Source of the DNA: Bryobacterales bacterium
GTDB lineage: Bacteria > Acidobacteriota > Terriglobia > Bryobacterales > Bryobacteraceae
Length of the DNA: 64,000 bases
Reading direction: 5' to 3'
Assembly (NCBI GenBank): GCA_016789785.1
Contig: JAEUQE010000008.1
Span: 1-64,000 of the forward strand
Shown here: positions 1-9,176 of the stretch, in pieces
Numbering within the stretch: position 1 is the first letter of the stretch
How the letters are laid out: every line of letters begins with the position of its first letter
Notes under the pieces: generated by a model
Databases searched by the model: none
What the model was told of the DNA's origin: nothing
Seen by the model: the letters and a program-made list of their open reading frames with translations, nothing else
Made by a program: the position numbers and the translations under genes

Positions 1-1170
1 GAACTCCACGCTCGCGCCACTGCCGGGCTTGCCGTGATACTTGCGCAACGAGCGCAGCACGGGCCTGCCGTCGGCACTGTTGATGTGATGCGGTCCATCG
101 TGACCCACCAGCGCAAAGCCTTCGCGAAAATCCACCGGGTGAAACTCGGCGAAGCTACCGCCGATGCCGATGCGATCCATCAGCAGCATCGCGACGCAGG
201 TCTTCAGGTCGGACTCGCCACACATCGGAAAGCCCGCCGCCGTGAGCAGCGAGTTACCCACAATGAGATTCGTCACCAGATCCCGCAAAGGACTGCCGGC
301 TTCGCCCTCGTAGTAGTAAGCCAGCCCGTCGAGTTCATGGTGCTCGACAAAGCGGTCCAGCGCCACCGCGGTGAACGCTGCCCGGTGCAGATGTTCGGGA
401 GTCAGCTTCTCGGTCAATGGATCGGCGCCTGGGTCCGGCGTATCGAACAGGCGCAAAATCTCGGCAGTCTTCGCCGACACCGCGGTGTCGTCAATGTCAC
501 GGCTCAGGCGCAGCAGATCATCGGCCTCGGTCTGCACGATGTGGCAACCGAATGCCGCAGTGAGCGACGTCTGATCGGTCTGCATGTCGAGCATGTGCTC
601 GATCGGGTGGCCGAAGTGGCCGATTCGCGCGCGCTTCACGTCATGCAACGCCATGGCGGCCTCGCACCAGTCGCGAATTTCCGCTTCGGCCTCGGGATCA
701 TTTTCGAGCGTTCCGAGAATCACCGGCGGCGGTTGCTTCCCCATGCGAATCGCGACCCCGAGGAACTCAGGCACGGAGCAGAAATCGTCGTTGGCGAGTT
801 GCATGTGCGTGGTCGCGCGCGCGTAGTCCATCGCCGCAAGCGGCTGCAGCGCCACCAGCACGATCGGCACATCAAGATTTCTGACAATGGCTCCGAAGCT
901 GGCCGACGTCGCGTAAGTCAGCATGTCGCAGAAGATCAGGTCGAGATCCGCGGCTTTCATCCGGGGAACCAGCGCGTAGGCATCCTGTGCCTTGTCCACC
1001 AGGCCGAAGTTCGTGACCTGCGCGCCTGTCGCCTCAGCCCGCGAAATCAGCACGTCCAGCTTCGCCAGCAACTCCTCCTTCAGCCCTGGAAACTGATTCC
1101 AGTAAACGTGGTAGCCCACGCCAAAGACGCCGATTCGCGCCTGACGTGGCTTTCTGCGTGGGACGATCAT
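1..1170 (-). CDS. L-fucose/L-arabinose isomerase-family protein, 3' end cut by window edge
   Basis: The frame is open for 390 codons from an ATG at 1170 to the window edge, so the C-terminus is missing. The N-terminus (IGVFGVGYHVYWNQFPGL) and the alternating alpha/beta pattern resemble the sugar-isomerase family that includes L-arabinose and L-fucose isomerases, which interconvert aldoses and ketoses in the cytoplasm using a divalent metal. The family call is by eye and the sugar cannot be named. Its ATG overlaps the stop of the MFS transporter gene (ATGA at 1167-1170), so the two are probably translationally coupled. It is the last visible gene of the operon that begins with the hydrolase at 6784. 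Other readings, such as another Rossmann-like sugar enzyme, remain possible. Confidence 0.78.
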   Translation of the reverse strand, partial: MIVPRRKPRQARIGVFGVGYHVYWNQFPGLKEELLAKLDVLISRAEATGAQVTNFGLVDKAQDAYALVPRMKAADLDLIFCDMLTYATSASFGAIVRNLDVPIVLVALQPLAAMDYARATTHMQLANDDFCSVPEFLGVAIRMGKQPPPVILGTLENDPEAEAEIRDWCEAAMALHDVKRARIGHFGHPIEHMLDMQTDQTSLTAAFGCHIVQTEADDLLRLSRDIDDTAVSAKTAEILRLFDTPDPGADPLTEKLTPEHLHRAAFTAVALDRFVEHHELDGLAYYYEGEAGSPLRDLVTNLIVGNSLLTAAGFPMCGESDLKTCVAMLLMDRIGIGGSFAEFHPVDFREGFALVGHDGPHHINSADGRPVLRSLRKYHGKPGSGASVEF

Positions 1171-2411
1171 GCATGTCCTTTCTCAAGCTTGGAGGTCGCG
1201 GCGATGATCAGCCACGCCACCGGATAGAGAAGCGCCGAAACGAGGAACACCGGCTGAAAGCCGAACGCGTCCACGGCGGGTCCAATGGCGAGATTGCTCA
1301 GCATTCCCGCGATGCCGCCGCAGGTGCCCGTGAGCCCGACCGCGGTGCCGACCTCGTGCGAGTCCACCGTGTCGCCGATCAGCGTGATGAAATTCGCGAT
1401 CCAGAATCCGTGCGCAAACATCAGCACGGACATCAATGCGATCGCCATTGGAGCGGTGGCCGCAAGGGACGCGCCCCAGGAAGCAGGCGTGAGCAGCGCC
1501 GCCCCGAGCATCAGCGTCATGCGCGCGCGGCGCGGTTCGAATCCGCGCTTCACCAGAAGATCCGATATGCGCCCCGCCCCAATGTTCGTAATGCCTAACG
1601 CGAAGAACGGTATCCAGGTCAACCCTCCGATCTCATTCAGTGACAGCCCTCGCTCCCGCGCCAGATACTGCGGGATCCAGAACATGTAGAAGTAGAAGAC
1701 CGGGTCGAAGAAGAAACGCGCGGCCATCAATCCGCGCATGCGAGCCCTTCCGATGAGGGAGCGGAAGCTGACTGCCGGCCCATCGGACGGTTTCGACGCG
1801 CCTTGCAATCCTCGGAACGCCAGTTGCCATGCCAGCAGCCATAGCAAGCCGAGAATCGCCGTCGCCACGAATGCCCCGCGCCAGCCGAACCAGTTGGCCC
1901 ACCACACCGTAAGCGGCGGCGCCAACACCGCACCGAATGCCGATCCTCCGTTGGCGAAGCCCACCGCCAATGCCCGCTGTTGGGGCGGCATCCATTCCAC
2001 CGCGCCTTTGGTTGCAGCGGGAAAGCAGGCGCCCTCGCCCACTCCAAGGAAGAAGCGCGAGATCCCCAGCATCCACGGACCATTGGCAAGCGCATGAGCC
2101 GCACTCGCCGCCGACCACACCGCCACCGAGATCGCCAGTCCCAACCGTGTACCCAGCGCGTCCATCAGCCGTCCCCCAAGCGCGAACATCACGGTGTAGC
2201 TCAACACGAACGCGAAGACCACACGCGAGTAGACGGTGTTCGAGATCTGAAACTCGCGCATCAGATCCGGCGCAAGCACGCTGAGCACCTGGCGATCCAG
2301 GAAACTCAGCGCGGTGGCTGCAAACAGAAGCGTGCAGAGGATCCAGCCTCTGCGGGCCGGCAATGTGTGCGGCGCCAAGAGGGGTTGCGGCATCGGGTGC
2401 GGTTGCGGCAT
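1167..2411 (-). CDS. MFS transporter, hexuronate/ACS-like
   Basis: A 414-residue, highly hydrophobic inner-membrane protein with about twelve predicted helices, the normal size for the major facilitator superfamily. Helix 1 carries LSFLDRQVLSVLAP, followed by the loop GGRLMDALGTRLGL and by FFLGVGEGACFPA, the pattern seen in anion:cation symporters for hexuronates and related acids. The likely role is proton- or sodium-coupled import of a sugar acid or of the product released by the neighbouring enzymes. Its start codon overlaps the TonB-dependent receptor stop (ATGA at 2408-2411 region), and its own stop overlaps the isomerase-like gene. This places outer-membrane and inner-membrane uptake in one transcript. 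The substrate is inferred only from the family and the neighbours. Confidence 0.94.
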   Translation of the reverse strand: MPQPHPMPQPLLAPHTLPARRGWILCTLLFAATALSFLDRQVLSVLAPDLMREFQISNTVYSRVVFAFVLSYTVMFALGGRLMDALGTRLGLAISVAVWSAASAAHALANGPWMLGISRFFLGVGEGACFPAATKGAVEWMPPQQRALAVGFANGGSAFGAVLAPPLTVWWANWFGWRGAFVATAILGLLWLLAWQLAFRGLQGASKPSDGPAVSFRSLIGRARMRGLMAARFFFDPVFYFYMFWIPQYLARERGLSLNEIGGLTWIPFFALGITNIGAGRISDLLVKRGFEPRRARMTLMLGAALLTPASWGASLAATAPMAIALMSVLMFAHGFWIANFITLIGDTVDSHEVGTAVGLTGTCGGIAGMLSNLAIGPAVDAFGFQPVFLVSALLYPVAWLIIAATSKLEKGHA

Positions 2412-5400
2412 CAGAAGTAGAGCCGGAGCGCCATCTGCATAATGCGCGGAGACCGCGCGGAAAGAAACTCACCCAACCGCGAGTTCACTTGCGCGCCGGC
2501 GTTATCGAACCGCGCCGCCGTATCGAGCGTGGCGAATTGCGTGTGATTGAAGGCATTGTAGGCCTCCACGCGGAACTGCATGCGAAGCTGCTCGCGGATG
2601 GGAAGGTTCTTCATCAGCACGATGTCCCAATTGTTGATCCCAGGGCCGCGAATCTGCGTGGTTGCCGAGTTGCCGAAGGTGCCCACGGCCGGACGCCGGA
2701 ACACATCGGTGGCGAAATTACGGCTGAAGGTGCGCTGGCTCTTCGGCAACACTGCGTTGCCCGTGACATCCACGCGGGCGCCCTGGCTTGCGGTTCCCGT
2801 AATATCAATCGCCGTGACGTTTGTCCAGGAAACTCCCAGTGGTTCACCGCTGATCATACTGGTGATCCCCGACAATTGCCAGTCGTTCAGTGCGTAGTTC
2901 AGCGCCCGATAGGCGGTCTTTGCCTTTGGCAGTTCCCACGTCCAGTCCACACGCACCATATGGGTACGGTCGAAGCTCGAAAGGCCGTAGTTCCAGTAGC
3001 GCGGCGATGCCAGCACGCTGACTGCGTTTGCGTCGAAATCGCTGTAGGTCATCGACTTCGACCATGTCCATGCGAAGCCGAACTGCACGCTGCGCGCGAA
3101 GCGCCGGCGCGCGGTCATTTGCAGCGAATGATAGTTCGACGACGAGGCGGGCTCGGACATGAAGATGTCGTTGTAGCCGAGCAGCGGTCGCAGGAAGGAA
3201 TTCGGAAGCGGCGTCGCTGGATTGGAAGGGTCGGCGTTGGCGGGAACGAAATTCGCCCCCGTCGGCACGGGGTTGATGTTGCGCAGCCACATCTGATTGC
3301 GTCCAATCGAACCCACATAGCCCAGATCCACCACGGTGTTGAATCCGACATTCTGTTGCACGGAGAGACTGTAGTTCACCACGCGCGGCACGCGGTCGCT
3401 CAAGTCCATTCCATTCACATTCTGCGGGAAGACGAAGCCCGCCGAAGAGGTCAGCGTACTCAGGTTTCCAAAGAAGATGGTGGGGTTGTCCGTGAGCGGG
3501 GGCTGCGCCGCGAAGCGCAAATAGTTTTCACTCATGTTCGGCCGGTTGTAGAACATGCCGGCGCCGCCTCGCAACGCGGTCTTGCCGTTGCCAAACACGT
3601 CCAGCGCAAAGCCGATACGGGGGCCGAACAAGACGCCGTAACCATCCACGAATCCTCGCGGAATGCCGTTCTGCCCCGCAATCGCCATCCCGTTCACGGG
3701 ATTGCCAGTGCCCGGAGCAATGGCGCCAATCAACGTCGCGGGATAGATCTGACCGGTCACCGGATGCCGTCCCACGCGCTGGTTGTTGACGCGCACCGGC
3801 TGTACCAACTGGACCTGCTGCTGCCGGTTGAAGAGACCAGGATCAAACGCCGTCAGGCGGTCCGAGCGCATGAAGATCGGTTGCAGCGCGTGGAAGCGGA
3901 CTCCGTACTCGAGTGTCAGCCGCTTGTTCACTTTCCACAAGTCCTGCGCGAACCACTCCACCGCATGTTGACGGTAACTGTTGATCACGCGTTGGAGAGC
4001 CTCGGTATAGCTCGAGAAAACACCGGTCGCCGCGTTGGAATAGGCGTAGTTGGTATCCGCGGGGTTGTTCACGTTCGGAGTGAATACGAAATTGCCATAG
4101 TAGTTGGCATCCGACAACGCACCCTGGTAGTTGCGCTCAATCATCACGCCGAACTTGAAGGTGTGGCTGGCCATCGTTTTTGTCACGTTGTTGGTGAGAT
4201 TGAACGCCTGCAGCATCTGGTAGAACGGGAACCGGCCTTCCATGAAGAGATTGGCCGGGTTCTGCACTCCGCCGAACGTCGCGTTCGGAATCAGCCCCAG
4301 AGGATTCACTCCGGGATTCAACTGGCCCGCCGTGAACCCGACCGTCGCACGCTGATTCCTGCGAATCGCCTCGTCAGTCGCGCTATTGCCTTCCGGCCGA
4401 CGGGTCCAGCCGAAGCTGGTCTCGTTGATCAGCGACGGCGTCAGCACGCCGGTGTACCGCAGGATATACCCCTGCCCGTGCAGCCGGTAGGTCTTCTCCA
4501 TCTGCGGCCAGTTTGTGGCGCCTGCCGTGAGAATGCCCACCGACCCGGTCTGCCGGTCGAGGAAAGAGGCGAACGTGAAAGCCAGCGTGTGAGTCGGCCG
4601 GATCTGGTAGTCGATCCGTGCGTTTTCCATTCGGATCGGCGTTTCATTCTCGGCCTGAAAAACGTAGTTGTAGCGTCCCGCTGAAATCCCGCGGTCCAGG
4701 AAGTTGGGCTCGGGAAAGGCCTTTAACAGGGCCAGTCCGCTCGCGTTCAGCAGGGTCTGCGGCAGCGCGTTGCCAGGCAAAGGCTGCCCCGTTGTGGGAT
4801 CGCGAACCACAATCAGACGGTTGTTCAGATCCAACGACTGCGTGAAGTCGCCACGCCTTTCGAGCATCGACGGCACGGTCAACTGGGCCACCGGGCGCGG
4901 CACCCGCAGCGGCCAGAATTCCTGCGACCAGAAGAAGAACAGCTTGTCGCGGTTGGCATTGATCCTTGGAATCGGAATCGGGCCACCCACGTTATAGTTC
5001 CAGGTGTTGTACCTGTACCTCGGTCTCGGCTGCCCGAGCCGGTTGTTGAAAAAGTTGTTCGCGTTGAACTGCTCGTGCCGCTTGAAGTACGACCCCAACC
5101 CGTGAAACTGCTTCGAACCGGATTTGGTGATGAAGTTGACGGTCGCGCCGGAAGAACGCCCATATTCGGCCGGGTAGTTCGTCAGCAGGACCTTCACCTC
5201 CGCCACGGCATCCTGCCCCAGCACAATGGTGCTGTTGAAATTGTTGCCGATGGGATTGGCGGGCATTCCATCCACCGTCACGGTGTTCGCGTTGCGCCGG
5301 TTGCCCTGCACACTGATATCGAAATTCCGGTCGATCCTCTCCTGGTCGCCGATGCCGCCGCGATCCACCACACCCGGCATCAGACCGAGCAGCGACATCG

Positions 5401-5863
5401 GATTCCGGCCCTTGGTAAGCAGGTTCTCCAGTTGTCCCGTGGTAATGACACCCGCGCGTTCCGAACTCGAAGTCTGCACTGCGACACCTTCGGCGACCAC
5501 CGTCACTTGATCGGTGACGACGCCGATTTCGAGCGACAGCCGGCCCACCGGCAGCGTCTCTGCCGAAGAGAGCACAATGCCGGTCCGCTGCAGCGTCTTG
5601 AACCCCGCCGCAGTCACCGACAGCGTATACGCGCCGGGCTGCAGACTGCCAATGACAAAATCGCCCTGGTCGTTGGTCTGGACCGAACGTTTCGCCCCTG
5701 TCGCCAACTGGGTGGCAGTTACCTCCGCGTTTGCCACGGTGGCGCCCGAGCTATCGGCAACGGAGCCGGTGAGTGTGCTTGTGACAGTCTGTGCCTGAAG
5801 AACTGCCGCTGCGCTCAGCCATAGAGCGAAAAGCAGCATGAAACGCGTCAGTTTGGCTCTCAT
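2411..5863 (-). CDS. Oar-type TonB-dependent receptor with carboxypeptidase-regulatory domain
   Basis: A protein of 1150 residues. Residues 1-25 form a signal peptide ending in VLQAQ. About residues 27-115 make a carboxypeptidase-regulatory-like Ig fold (LTGSVADSSGATVANAEV ... LQPGAYTLSVTAAGF). A plug domain follows (NPMSLLGLMPGVVDRGG, TVTVDGMPAN), then a long beta-barrel ending in MALRLYF, a typical outer-membrane terminal aromatic signature. Such receptors are numerous in Acidobacteria and import large substrates through the outer membrane using TonB energy. A clear TonB box was not identified. It lies 6 bp after the hydrolase gene and overlaps the MFS gene. An AGGTGA ribosome site precedes the ATG at 5863. 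The substrate is unknown. Confidence 0.95.
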   Translation of the reverse strand: MRAKLTRFMLLFALWLSAAAVLQAQTVTSTLTGSVADSSGATVANAEVTATQLATGAKRSVQTNDQGDFVIGSLQPGAYTLSVTAAGFKTLQRTGIVLSSAETLPVGRLSLEIGVVTDQVTVVAEGVAVQTSSSERAGVITTGQLENLLTKGRNPMSLLGLMPGVVDRGGIGDQERIDRNFDISVQGNRRNANTVTVDGMPANPIGNNFNSTIVLGQDAVAEVKVLLTNYPAEYGRSSGATVNFITKSGSKQFHGLGSYFKRHEQFNANNFFNNRLGQPRPRYRYNTWNYNVGGPIPIPRINANRDKLFFFWSQEFWPLRVPRPVAQLTVPSMLERRGDFTQSLDLNNRLIVVRDPTTGQPLPGNALPQTLLNASGLALLKAFPEPNFLDRGISAGRYNYVFQAENETPIRMENARIDYQIRPTHTLAFTFASFLDRQTGSVGILTAGATNWPQMEKTYRLHGQGYILRYTGVLTPSLINETSFGWTRRPEGNSATDEAIRRNQRATVGFTAGQLNPGVNPLGLIPNATFGGVQNPANLFMEGRFPFYQMLQAFNLTNNVTKTMASHTFKFGVMIERNYQGALSDANYYGNFVFTPNVNNPADTNYAYSNAATGVFSSYTEALQRVINSYRQHAVEWFAQDLWKVNKRLTLEYGVRFHALQPIFMRSDRLTAFDPGLFNRQQQVQLVQPVRVNNQRVGRHPVTGQIYPATLIGAIAPGTGNPVNGMAIAGQNGIPRGFVDGYGVLFGPRIGFALDVFGNGKTALRGGAGMFYNRPNMSENYLRFAAQPPLTDNPTIFFGNLSTLTSSAGFVFPQNVNGMDLSDRVPRVVNYSLSVQQNVGFNTVVDLGYVGSIGRNQMWLRNINPVPTGANFVPANADPSNPATPLPNSFLRPLLGYNDIFMSEPASSSNYHSLQMTARRRFARSVQFGFAWTWSKSMTYSDFDANAVSVLASPRYWNYGLSSFDRTHMVRVDWTWELPKAKTAYRALNYALNDWQLSGITSMISGEPLGVSWTNVTAIDITGTASQGARVDVTGNAVLPKSQRTFSRNFATDVFRRPAVGTFGNSATTQIRGPGINNWDIVLMKNLPIREQLRMQFRVEAYNAFNHTQFATLDTAARFDNAGAQVNSRLGEFLSARSPRIMQMALRLYF

Positions 5864-5869
5864 CGATAT

Positions 5870-6784
5870 TCACCTCGCCAGTCTGGATTCGGGCAGTGCC
5901 CGGTGTCGTGTCAAAAACCCCTCAATCCTGCGTTGAACCAGCAGCGTGTCCTGATCGGTCCAGGTGTGGCGCCCGTGCCGTCCGCCCTTGATGGTCACCA
6001 ATTCGTTTGGCGTCTTTACTTGATCGAGCGCCTGGTGCAGCGTCGCGGCATGCTCGTGCGGCAGCGTCTCGTCGGCGTCGCCATGCAGCGTGAGCACGGG
6101 AGGCGAACCGGGCCGCACCCAACGCAACGGCGAAATGCGGCGCGCCATCTCCATGGTGTCTCCCGGACCGCTGAACAGCTTCAAGTGGCGTGTCTGCGAC
6201 CTTTTCAGAAGCAGTGTCATGTCGGTGGCGCCGTAGTAGTTGATCACGGCCGCAGCCTTCGGCGCTGGTCCCTCAATGCCACAGGGACCATCGAAGCTGG
6301 TATCGAGGAAGGCGGTCATCAGCGCCAAGTGTCCGCCCGCCGAGCCACCAGTCACCACCAGGCGGTCCGGGTCAATGCCGTACTTCCTGCCATTGCGCGC
6401 AATCCATAGATATGCGCACCGGCAATCCTCCACCTGCGCCGGCGCAGGCGCTCTCCCGCTCAGCCGGTACTGCACGGCCACCACGCGAAAGCCTAACTGC
6501 AAGTACGGCAGATACCACAGCACATACTGCTCTTTCGTGCCCGTCTGCCAGCCGCCACCATGAATGTAGAAGATTGCCGGACCGGGCTCCTTCGAGTAGG
6601 GAACATACAGGTCGAGCTTTAAGTCGCCATCCGGCATGGGCCGGTAGACAACGTCGCGTACAGCTTGAAAGCGTTGCCCCACCAGCGACGCCCAATCGCG
6701 CGCCGTTTGTTCCTGGGCATGGAGCGCCACTCCCGCAAGGGCAACCCAGCCCGCGATGATCACATATTGAACACTCATGCTCAC
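5870..6784 (-). CDS. Secreted alpha/beta hydrolase (BD-FAE/esterase-like)
   Basis: A 304-residue protein with a signal peptide (about residues 1-23, ending VALHA). The oxyanion motif HGGGW is at 75-79 and the nucleophile elbow GGSAGG at 146-151, giving Ser148. Asp238 (HGDADE) and His270 (GGRHGRH) complete a plausible triad. This matches secreted esterases of the feruloyl/acetyl-esterase or carboxylesterase type that remove ester groups from carbohydrates. It is the first gene of the operon hydrolase - receptor - MFS - isomerase and lies divergent from the regulator at 6810. A strong promoter ends about 12 nt before the ATG and no Shine-Dalgarno sequence is visible, so the transcript is leaderless or nearly so; Met at 6778 is an alternative start. 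Confidence 0.92.
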   Translation of the reverse strand: MSMSVQYVIIAGWVALAGVALHAQEQTARDWASLVGQRFQAVRDVVYRPMPDGDLKLDLYVPYSKEPGPAIFYIHGGGWQTGTKEQYVLWYLPYLQLGFRVVAVQYRLSGRAPAPAQVEDCRCAYLWIARNGRKYGIDPDRLVVTGGSAGGHLALMTAFLDTSFDGPCGIEGPAPKAAAVINYYGATDMTLLLKRSQTRHLKLFSGPGDTMEMARRISPLRWVRPGSPPVLTLHGDADETLPHEHAATLHQALDQVKTPNELVTIKGGRHGRHTWTDQDTLLVQRRIEGFLTRHRALPESRLAR

Positions 6785-6825
6785 TTGGCGTACCCTTACT
6801 TAGATCCACATGCGGGATTTGTCAA
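6767..6825. promoter_or_regulatory. Back-to-back promoters of the hydrolase operon and its divergent regulator
   Basis: On the minus strand TTGACA (6820-6825) and TAAGTA (6797-6802) are separated by exactly 17 bp, a near-consensus sigma-70 promoter for the hydrolase operon. On the plus strand TTGAAC (6767-6772) and TACCCT (6791-6796) are 18 bp apart and could serve the regulator at 6810. The two -10 elements touch, so RNA polymerase could not occupy both at once. The minus-strand -35 box lies inside the first codons of the regulator, which would let that protein repress the operon by binding near its own start. Spacing and sequence are visible; activity is inferred. Confidence 0.5.
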
Positions 6826-7943
6826 GGAAAATCGGCAGGAAGCTCATAACTGGCACGCTGGAGCGGGGGCTGATCGTGCTTGAAACGGTCGAGAATTCTG
6901 TTCACCCTTTGAACATCCAGGAGATCGCCGCCGCCACAGGCATCCAGCGTCTGGCCGTCTACCGGCTTCTCAGCACATTGGAAGCGCGGGGCTATGTCCG
7001 CCGGGGCGAGGACAAGCGCTATCGTGCGGTCTCTCGCCGCAAGCGTCTGCTGATCGGCTACTGCGCGCCGCTCACCGGCAATGCCTTCCGTGCCGATCTC
7101 GCGGCATCCATCCAGGCGGCTGCGGCTCACGTGGGTGTCGATATCATGATGCTCGACAACCCGAAGGAAGATGCCGCGGCGGCACTCAGCAACGCCGAAC
7201 ACCTGGTGGAAGCGCGCGCCGATCTGGCGATGTTCTTTCAGCCGGTGGAGCGAGTGGGACACATGCTCTCGGACAAGTTTCAGAGTTCGGGCATCAAGTT
7301 CGTCACGATTGAGCGTGCAATTCCGGGTGGGGTCTACTTCGGCGCCAATAACTACGTGGCTGGGAAGCTTGCGGGCAGGGCGCTTGGCCGCTTCGCTCAA
7401 CGCTTTTGGGAGGGGCGCTTCGACCGCGTGGTGCTGGTGGAAGGCACTCCAGGCAGCACGAATCTGCACGCGCGCCTGGCCGGAGTGCTGATCGGATTGC
7501 GGGAGGTGGCAGGTCCCGTGGACGAGTCCCGTGTCTCGCACCTGCTCGGAGAAGCGAGTGGCGAAGAAAGCCGTCTGGTGATGCGCGACTATCTGGCGAC
7601 GCTTGCCCCTGGCACACGGCTGCTGGTTTCGGGCTTCAACGATCTGAGCGCCGTGGGGGCCGCGCAGGCGGTGCGCGAGTCGGGCTGGTCAACGACGGTC
7701 GCGATTGTGGGCCACAATGCGGCACAGGAAGGCCGTCACGAGATCCGGCGCGAAGCAAGCCCTTTCATCGCATCCGTCGCCTATTTTCCGGAGCGCTATG
7801 GGCCCAAGTTGCTGAAGCTGGCCCAGTCGATGATCGCCGGCGAAGCCGTGCCGCCCGCCGTCTACATGGAACACGAAGTGATCGACCGCGACAACATCGA
7901 CCTTCTTTACCCGGCCACGGCGTCCGCGGTGCGGGACGCCTGA
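6810..7943 (+). CDS. Regulator: IclR-type winged helix fused to periplasmic-binding-protein sugar sensor
   Basis: A 377-residue protein. Residues about 13-70 form an IclR-like winged helix (GTLERGLIVLETVEN, IQEIAAATGIQRLAVYRLLSTLEARGYV). Residues about 78-375 resemble the type-1 periplasmic-binding fold used as the sensor in LacI-family regulators (LIGYCAPLTGNAFRADLAASIQAAAAHVGVDI, ending with a DRDNIDLLYPA tail). IclR proteins normally carry a GAF-like effector domain, and LacI proteins a different helix-turn-helix, so the pairing is unusual. It is divergent from the carbohydrate operon and is probably its repressor or activator, sensing the imported sugar in the cytoplasm. The ATG at 6810 is the first in frame; the start could be slightly downstream because the opposing promoter overlaps it. 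Confidence 0.88.
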   Translation: MRDLSRKIGRKLITGTLERGLIVLETVENSVHPLNIQEIAAATGIQRLAVYRLLSTLEARGYVRRGEDKRYRAVSRRKRLLIGYCAPLTGNAFRADLAASIQAAAAHVGVDIMMLDNPKEDAAAALSNAEHLVEARADLAMFFQPVERVGHMLSDKFQSSGIKFVTIERAIPGGVYFGANNYVAGKLAGRALGRFAQRFWEGRFDRVVLVEGTPGSTNLHARLAGVLIGLREVAGPVDESRVSHLLGEASGEESRLVMRDYLATLAPGTRLLVSGFNDLSAVGAAQAVRESGWSTTVAIVGHNAAQEGRHEIRREASPFIASVAYFPERYGPKLLKLAQSMIAGEAVPPAVYMEHEVIDRDNIDLLYPATASAVRDA

Positions 7944-8037
7944 GAGTCTGCCGCAGTCTTTGCCCGAAAAAACGCCACGTGTGTGATCAGATCTCCCCGC
8001 GAGTGTCGCCCTGTCAAGGCGAGGGAGAGAACGAAAC

Positions 8038-8982
8038 GTGCGATTGAAGATCAATGTGAGCGATCCGAAGAACATGCTTCTCGGAAACGCCGTCATGAAG
8101 CTCGACTATGCGAGCAATCAGTGGTCGATCGAGCAGGATCCGAATCAAGTCTGGTCGAAAGTCAGTTCCAATACAAAGGGCAACCTCAAGGTCCAGACGT
8201 GGGGCATGATCTGGGTTCAGGATCCGGTGAAGGAGCGTCTGCTGGCCGTGATCCAGCACGGTCCGATGAACGAGGGAGACAAACAACACACCTCCGGCGT
8301 CGCCCGAATTCACCTGCCCGACAACGATGCTTTCCGCGATGTCTACTTCAAGTGGCAGGCGGACGCCGCGGCTCCAGCACCGGCGCCTGAGCCGCAGAAA
8401 GAGCTTTCGAAAATCCGCAAGAAAGCACAGGATTTGTGCCGGGCCGCCTTCAATCCTAAGGGCAAAATGTTTACCCACGGTTCGCCGAAACCGGGAACCA
8501 AGAACGAGGGTAACTGGGATCCCACGCTCGCAAAGGTAACCTATGAACGGAAAGAGGGTGGTTACGCGAAGGGTTACACGAGTTGTGGAGCCATGGCTTC
8601 GTTCCTGAGCGCGAAACTCGGGCGCGGTTCCTACTTCACCATTGAAAGTGTCTGGAAGATGTACAAGGACCAGGCAGCCTGGTGGGTTAACGCGACGAAG
8701 CAGAATCTGCCGAAGCCTGGCGACGTCTATGTGCTCCTGAAGCCTAGCGGAGACTTCTCGCATATCGGGGTGGTGGTGGAGGCAAGCAAGACCATGTGGG
8801 AGACCGCGGATACCGGCCAGGCGCCGGATGGTTTTTCAGGCGGACGCCGCGATCGCGCCTACAACCAGGACCAAATGAAGCTGGCTGGCGAGCCTGTGCA
8901 AAGCAAGGAGGACCGTGTGGTGGCTGGCTGGGTCAACATCAACTACAAGGGGCTGTTCAAGGACTCGGACGGCACGGACTAG
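8038..8982 (+). CDS. Cysteine-peptidase/amidase-like protein with unknown N-terminal domain, no signal peptide
   Basis: A 314-residue protein starting at GTG 8038 behind GAGGGAGAG. Residues 1-108 are an unrecognised beta-rich domain, and residues 109-120 form an Ala/Pro linker (AAPAPAPEPQ). The C-terminal half has a Cys near a helix start (YTSCGAMASF, Cys183), then GDVYVLL and FSHIGVVVE (His242) and an acidic residue after TMWETADTG (Asp258). The order Cys - His - acidic resembles CHAP/NlpC-P60-type papain-fold amidases, which cut peptidoglycan or other amide bonds. There is no export signal, so it may act in the cytoplasm, be an effector, or leave by a special route. It stands alone between the regulator and the oxidoreductase. 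The catalytic assignment is inference. Confidence 0.7.
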   Translation: MRLKINVSDPKNMLLGNAVMKLDYASNQWSIEQDPNQVWSKVSSNTKGNLKVQTWGMIWVQDPVKERLLAVIQHGPMNEGDKQHTSGVARIHLPDNDAFRDVYFKWQADAAAPAPAPEPQKELSKIRKKAQDLCRAAFNPKGKMFTHGSPKPGTKNEGNWDPTLAKVTYERKEGGYAKGYTSCGAMASFLSAKLGRGSYFTIESVWKMYKDQAAWWVNATKQNLPKPGDVYVLLKPSGDFSHIGVVVEASKTMWETADTGQAPDGFSGGRRDRAYNQDQMKLAGEPVQSKEDRVVAGWVNINYKGLFKDSDGTD

Positions 8983-9176
8983 CAGCGGGACGATGTGCCG
9001 CCATCGAAGGACGGCGTGGACCCGCGTCAGGGGAACCAGGAACAAGCCTGTGATCTTGATCGTGGCCGCTCCCGCCGTGCTCGTGCAAACGATCTGAGAG
9101 CATCGGACCTGCCGAACTCCAAGCCGCGTGGGAACTCGAGATCTCTATTCGATTTCCGAACCTCATCCATGTCGGG

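Noticed and set aside
34..1227. 397-codon plus-strand frame at the window start
   Set aside because: It mirrors the isomerase-like gene on the minus strand, which has a coupled ATGA start and alpha/beta enzyme-like sequence.
2363..4684. 773-codon plus-strand frame opposite the first TonB-dependent receptor
   Set aside because: Arg/His-rich composition without motifs; the minus-strand receptor explains the open frame.
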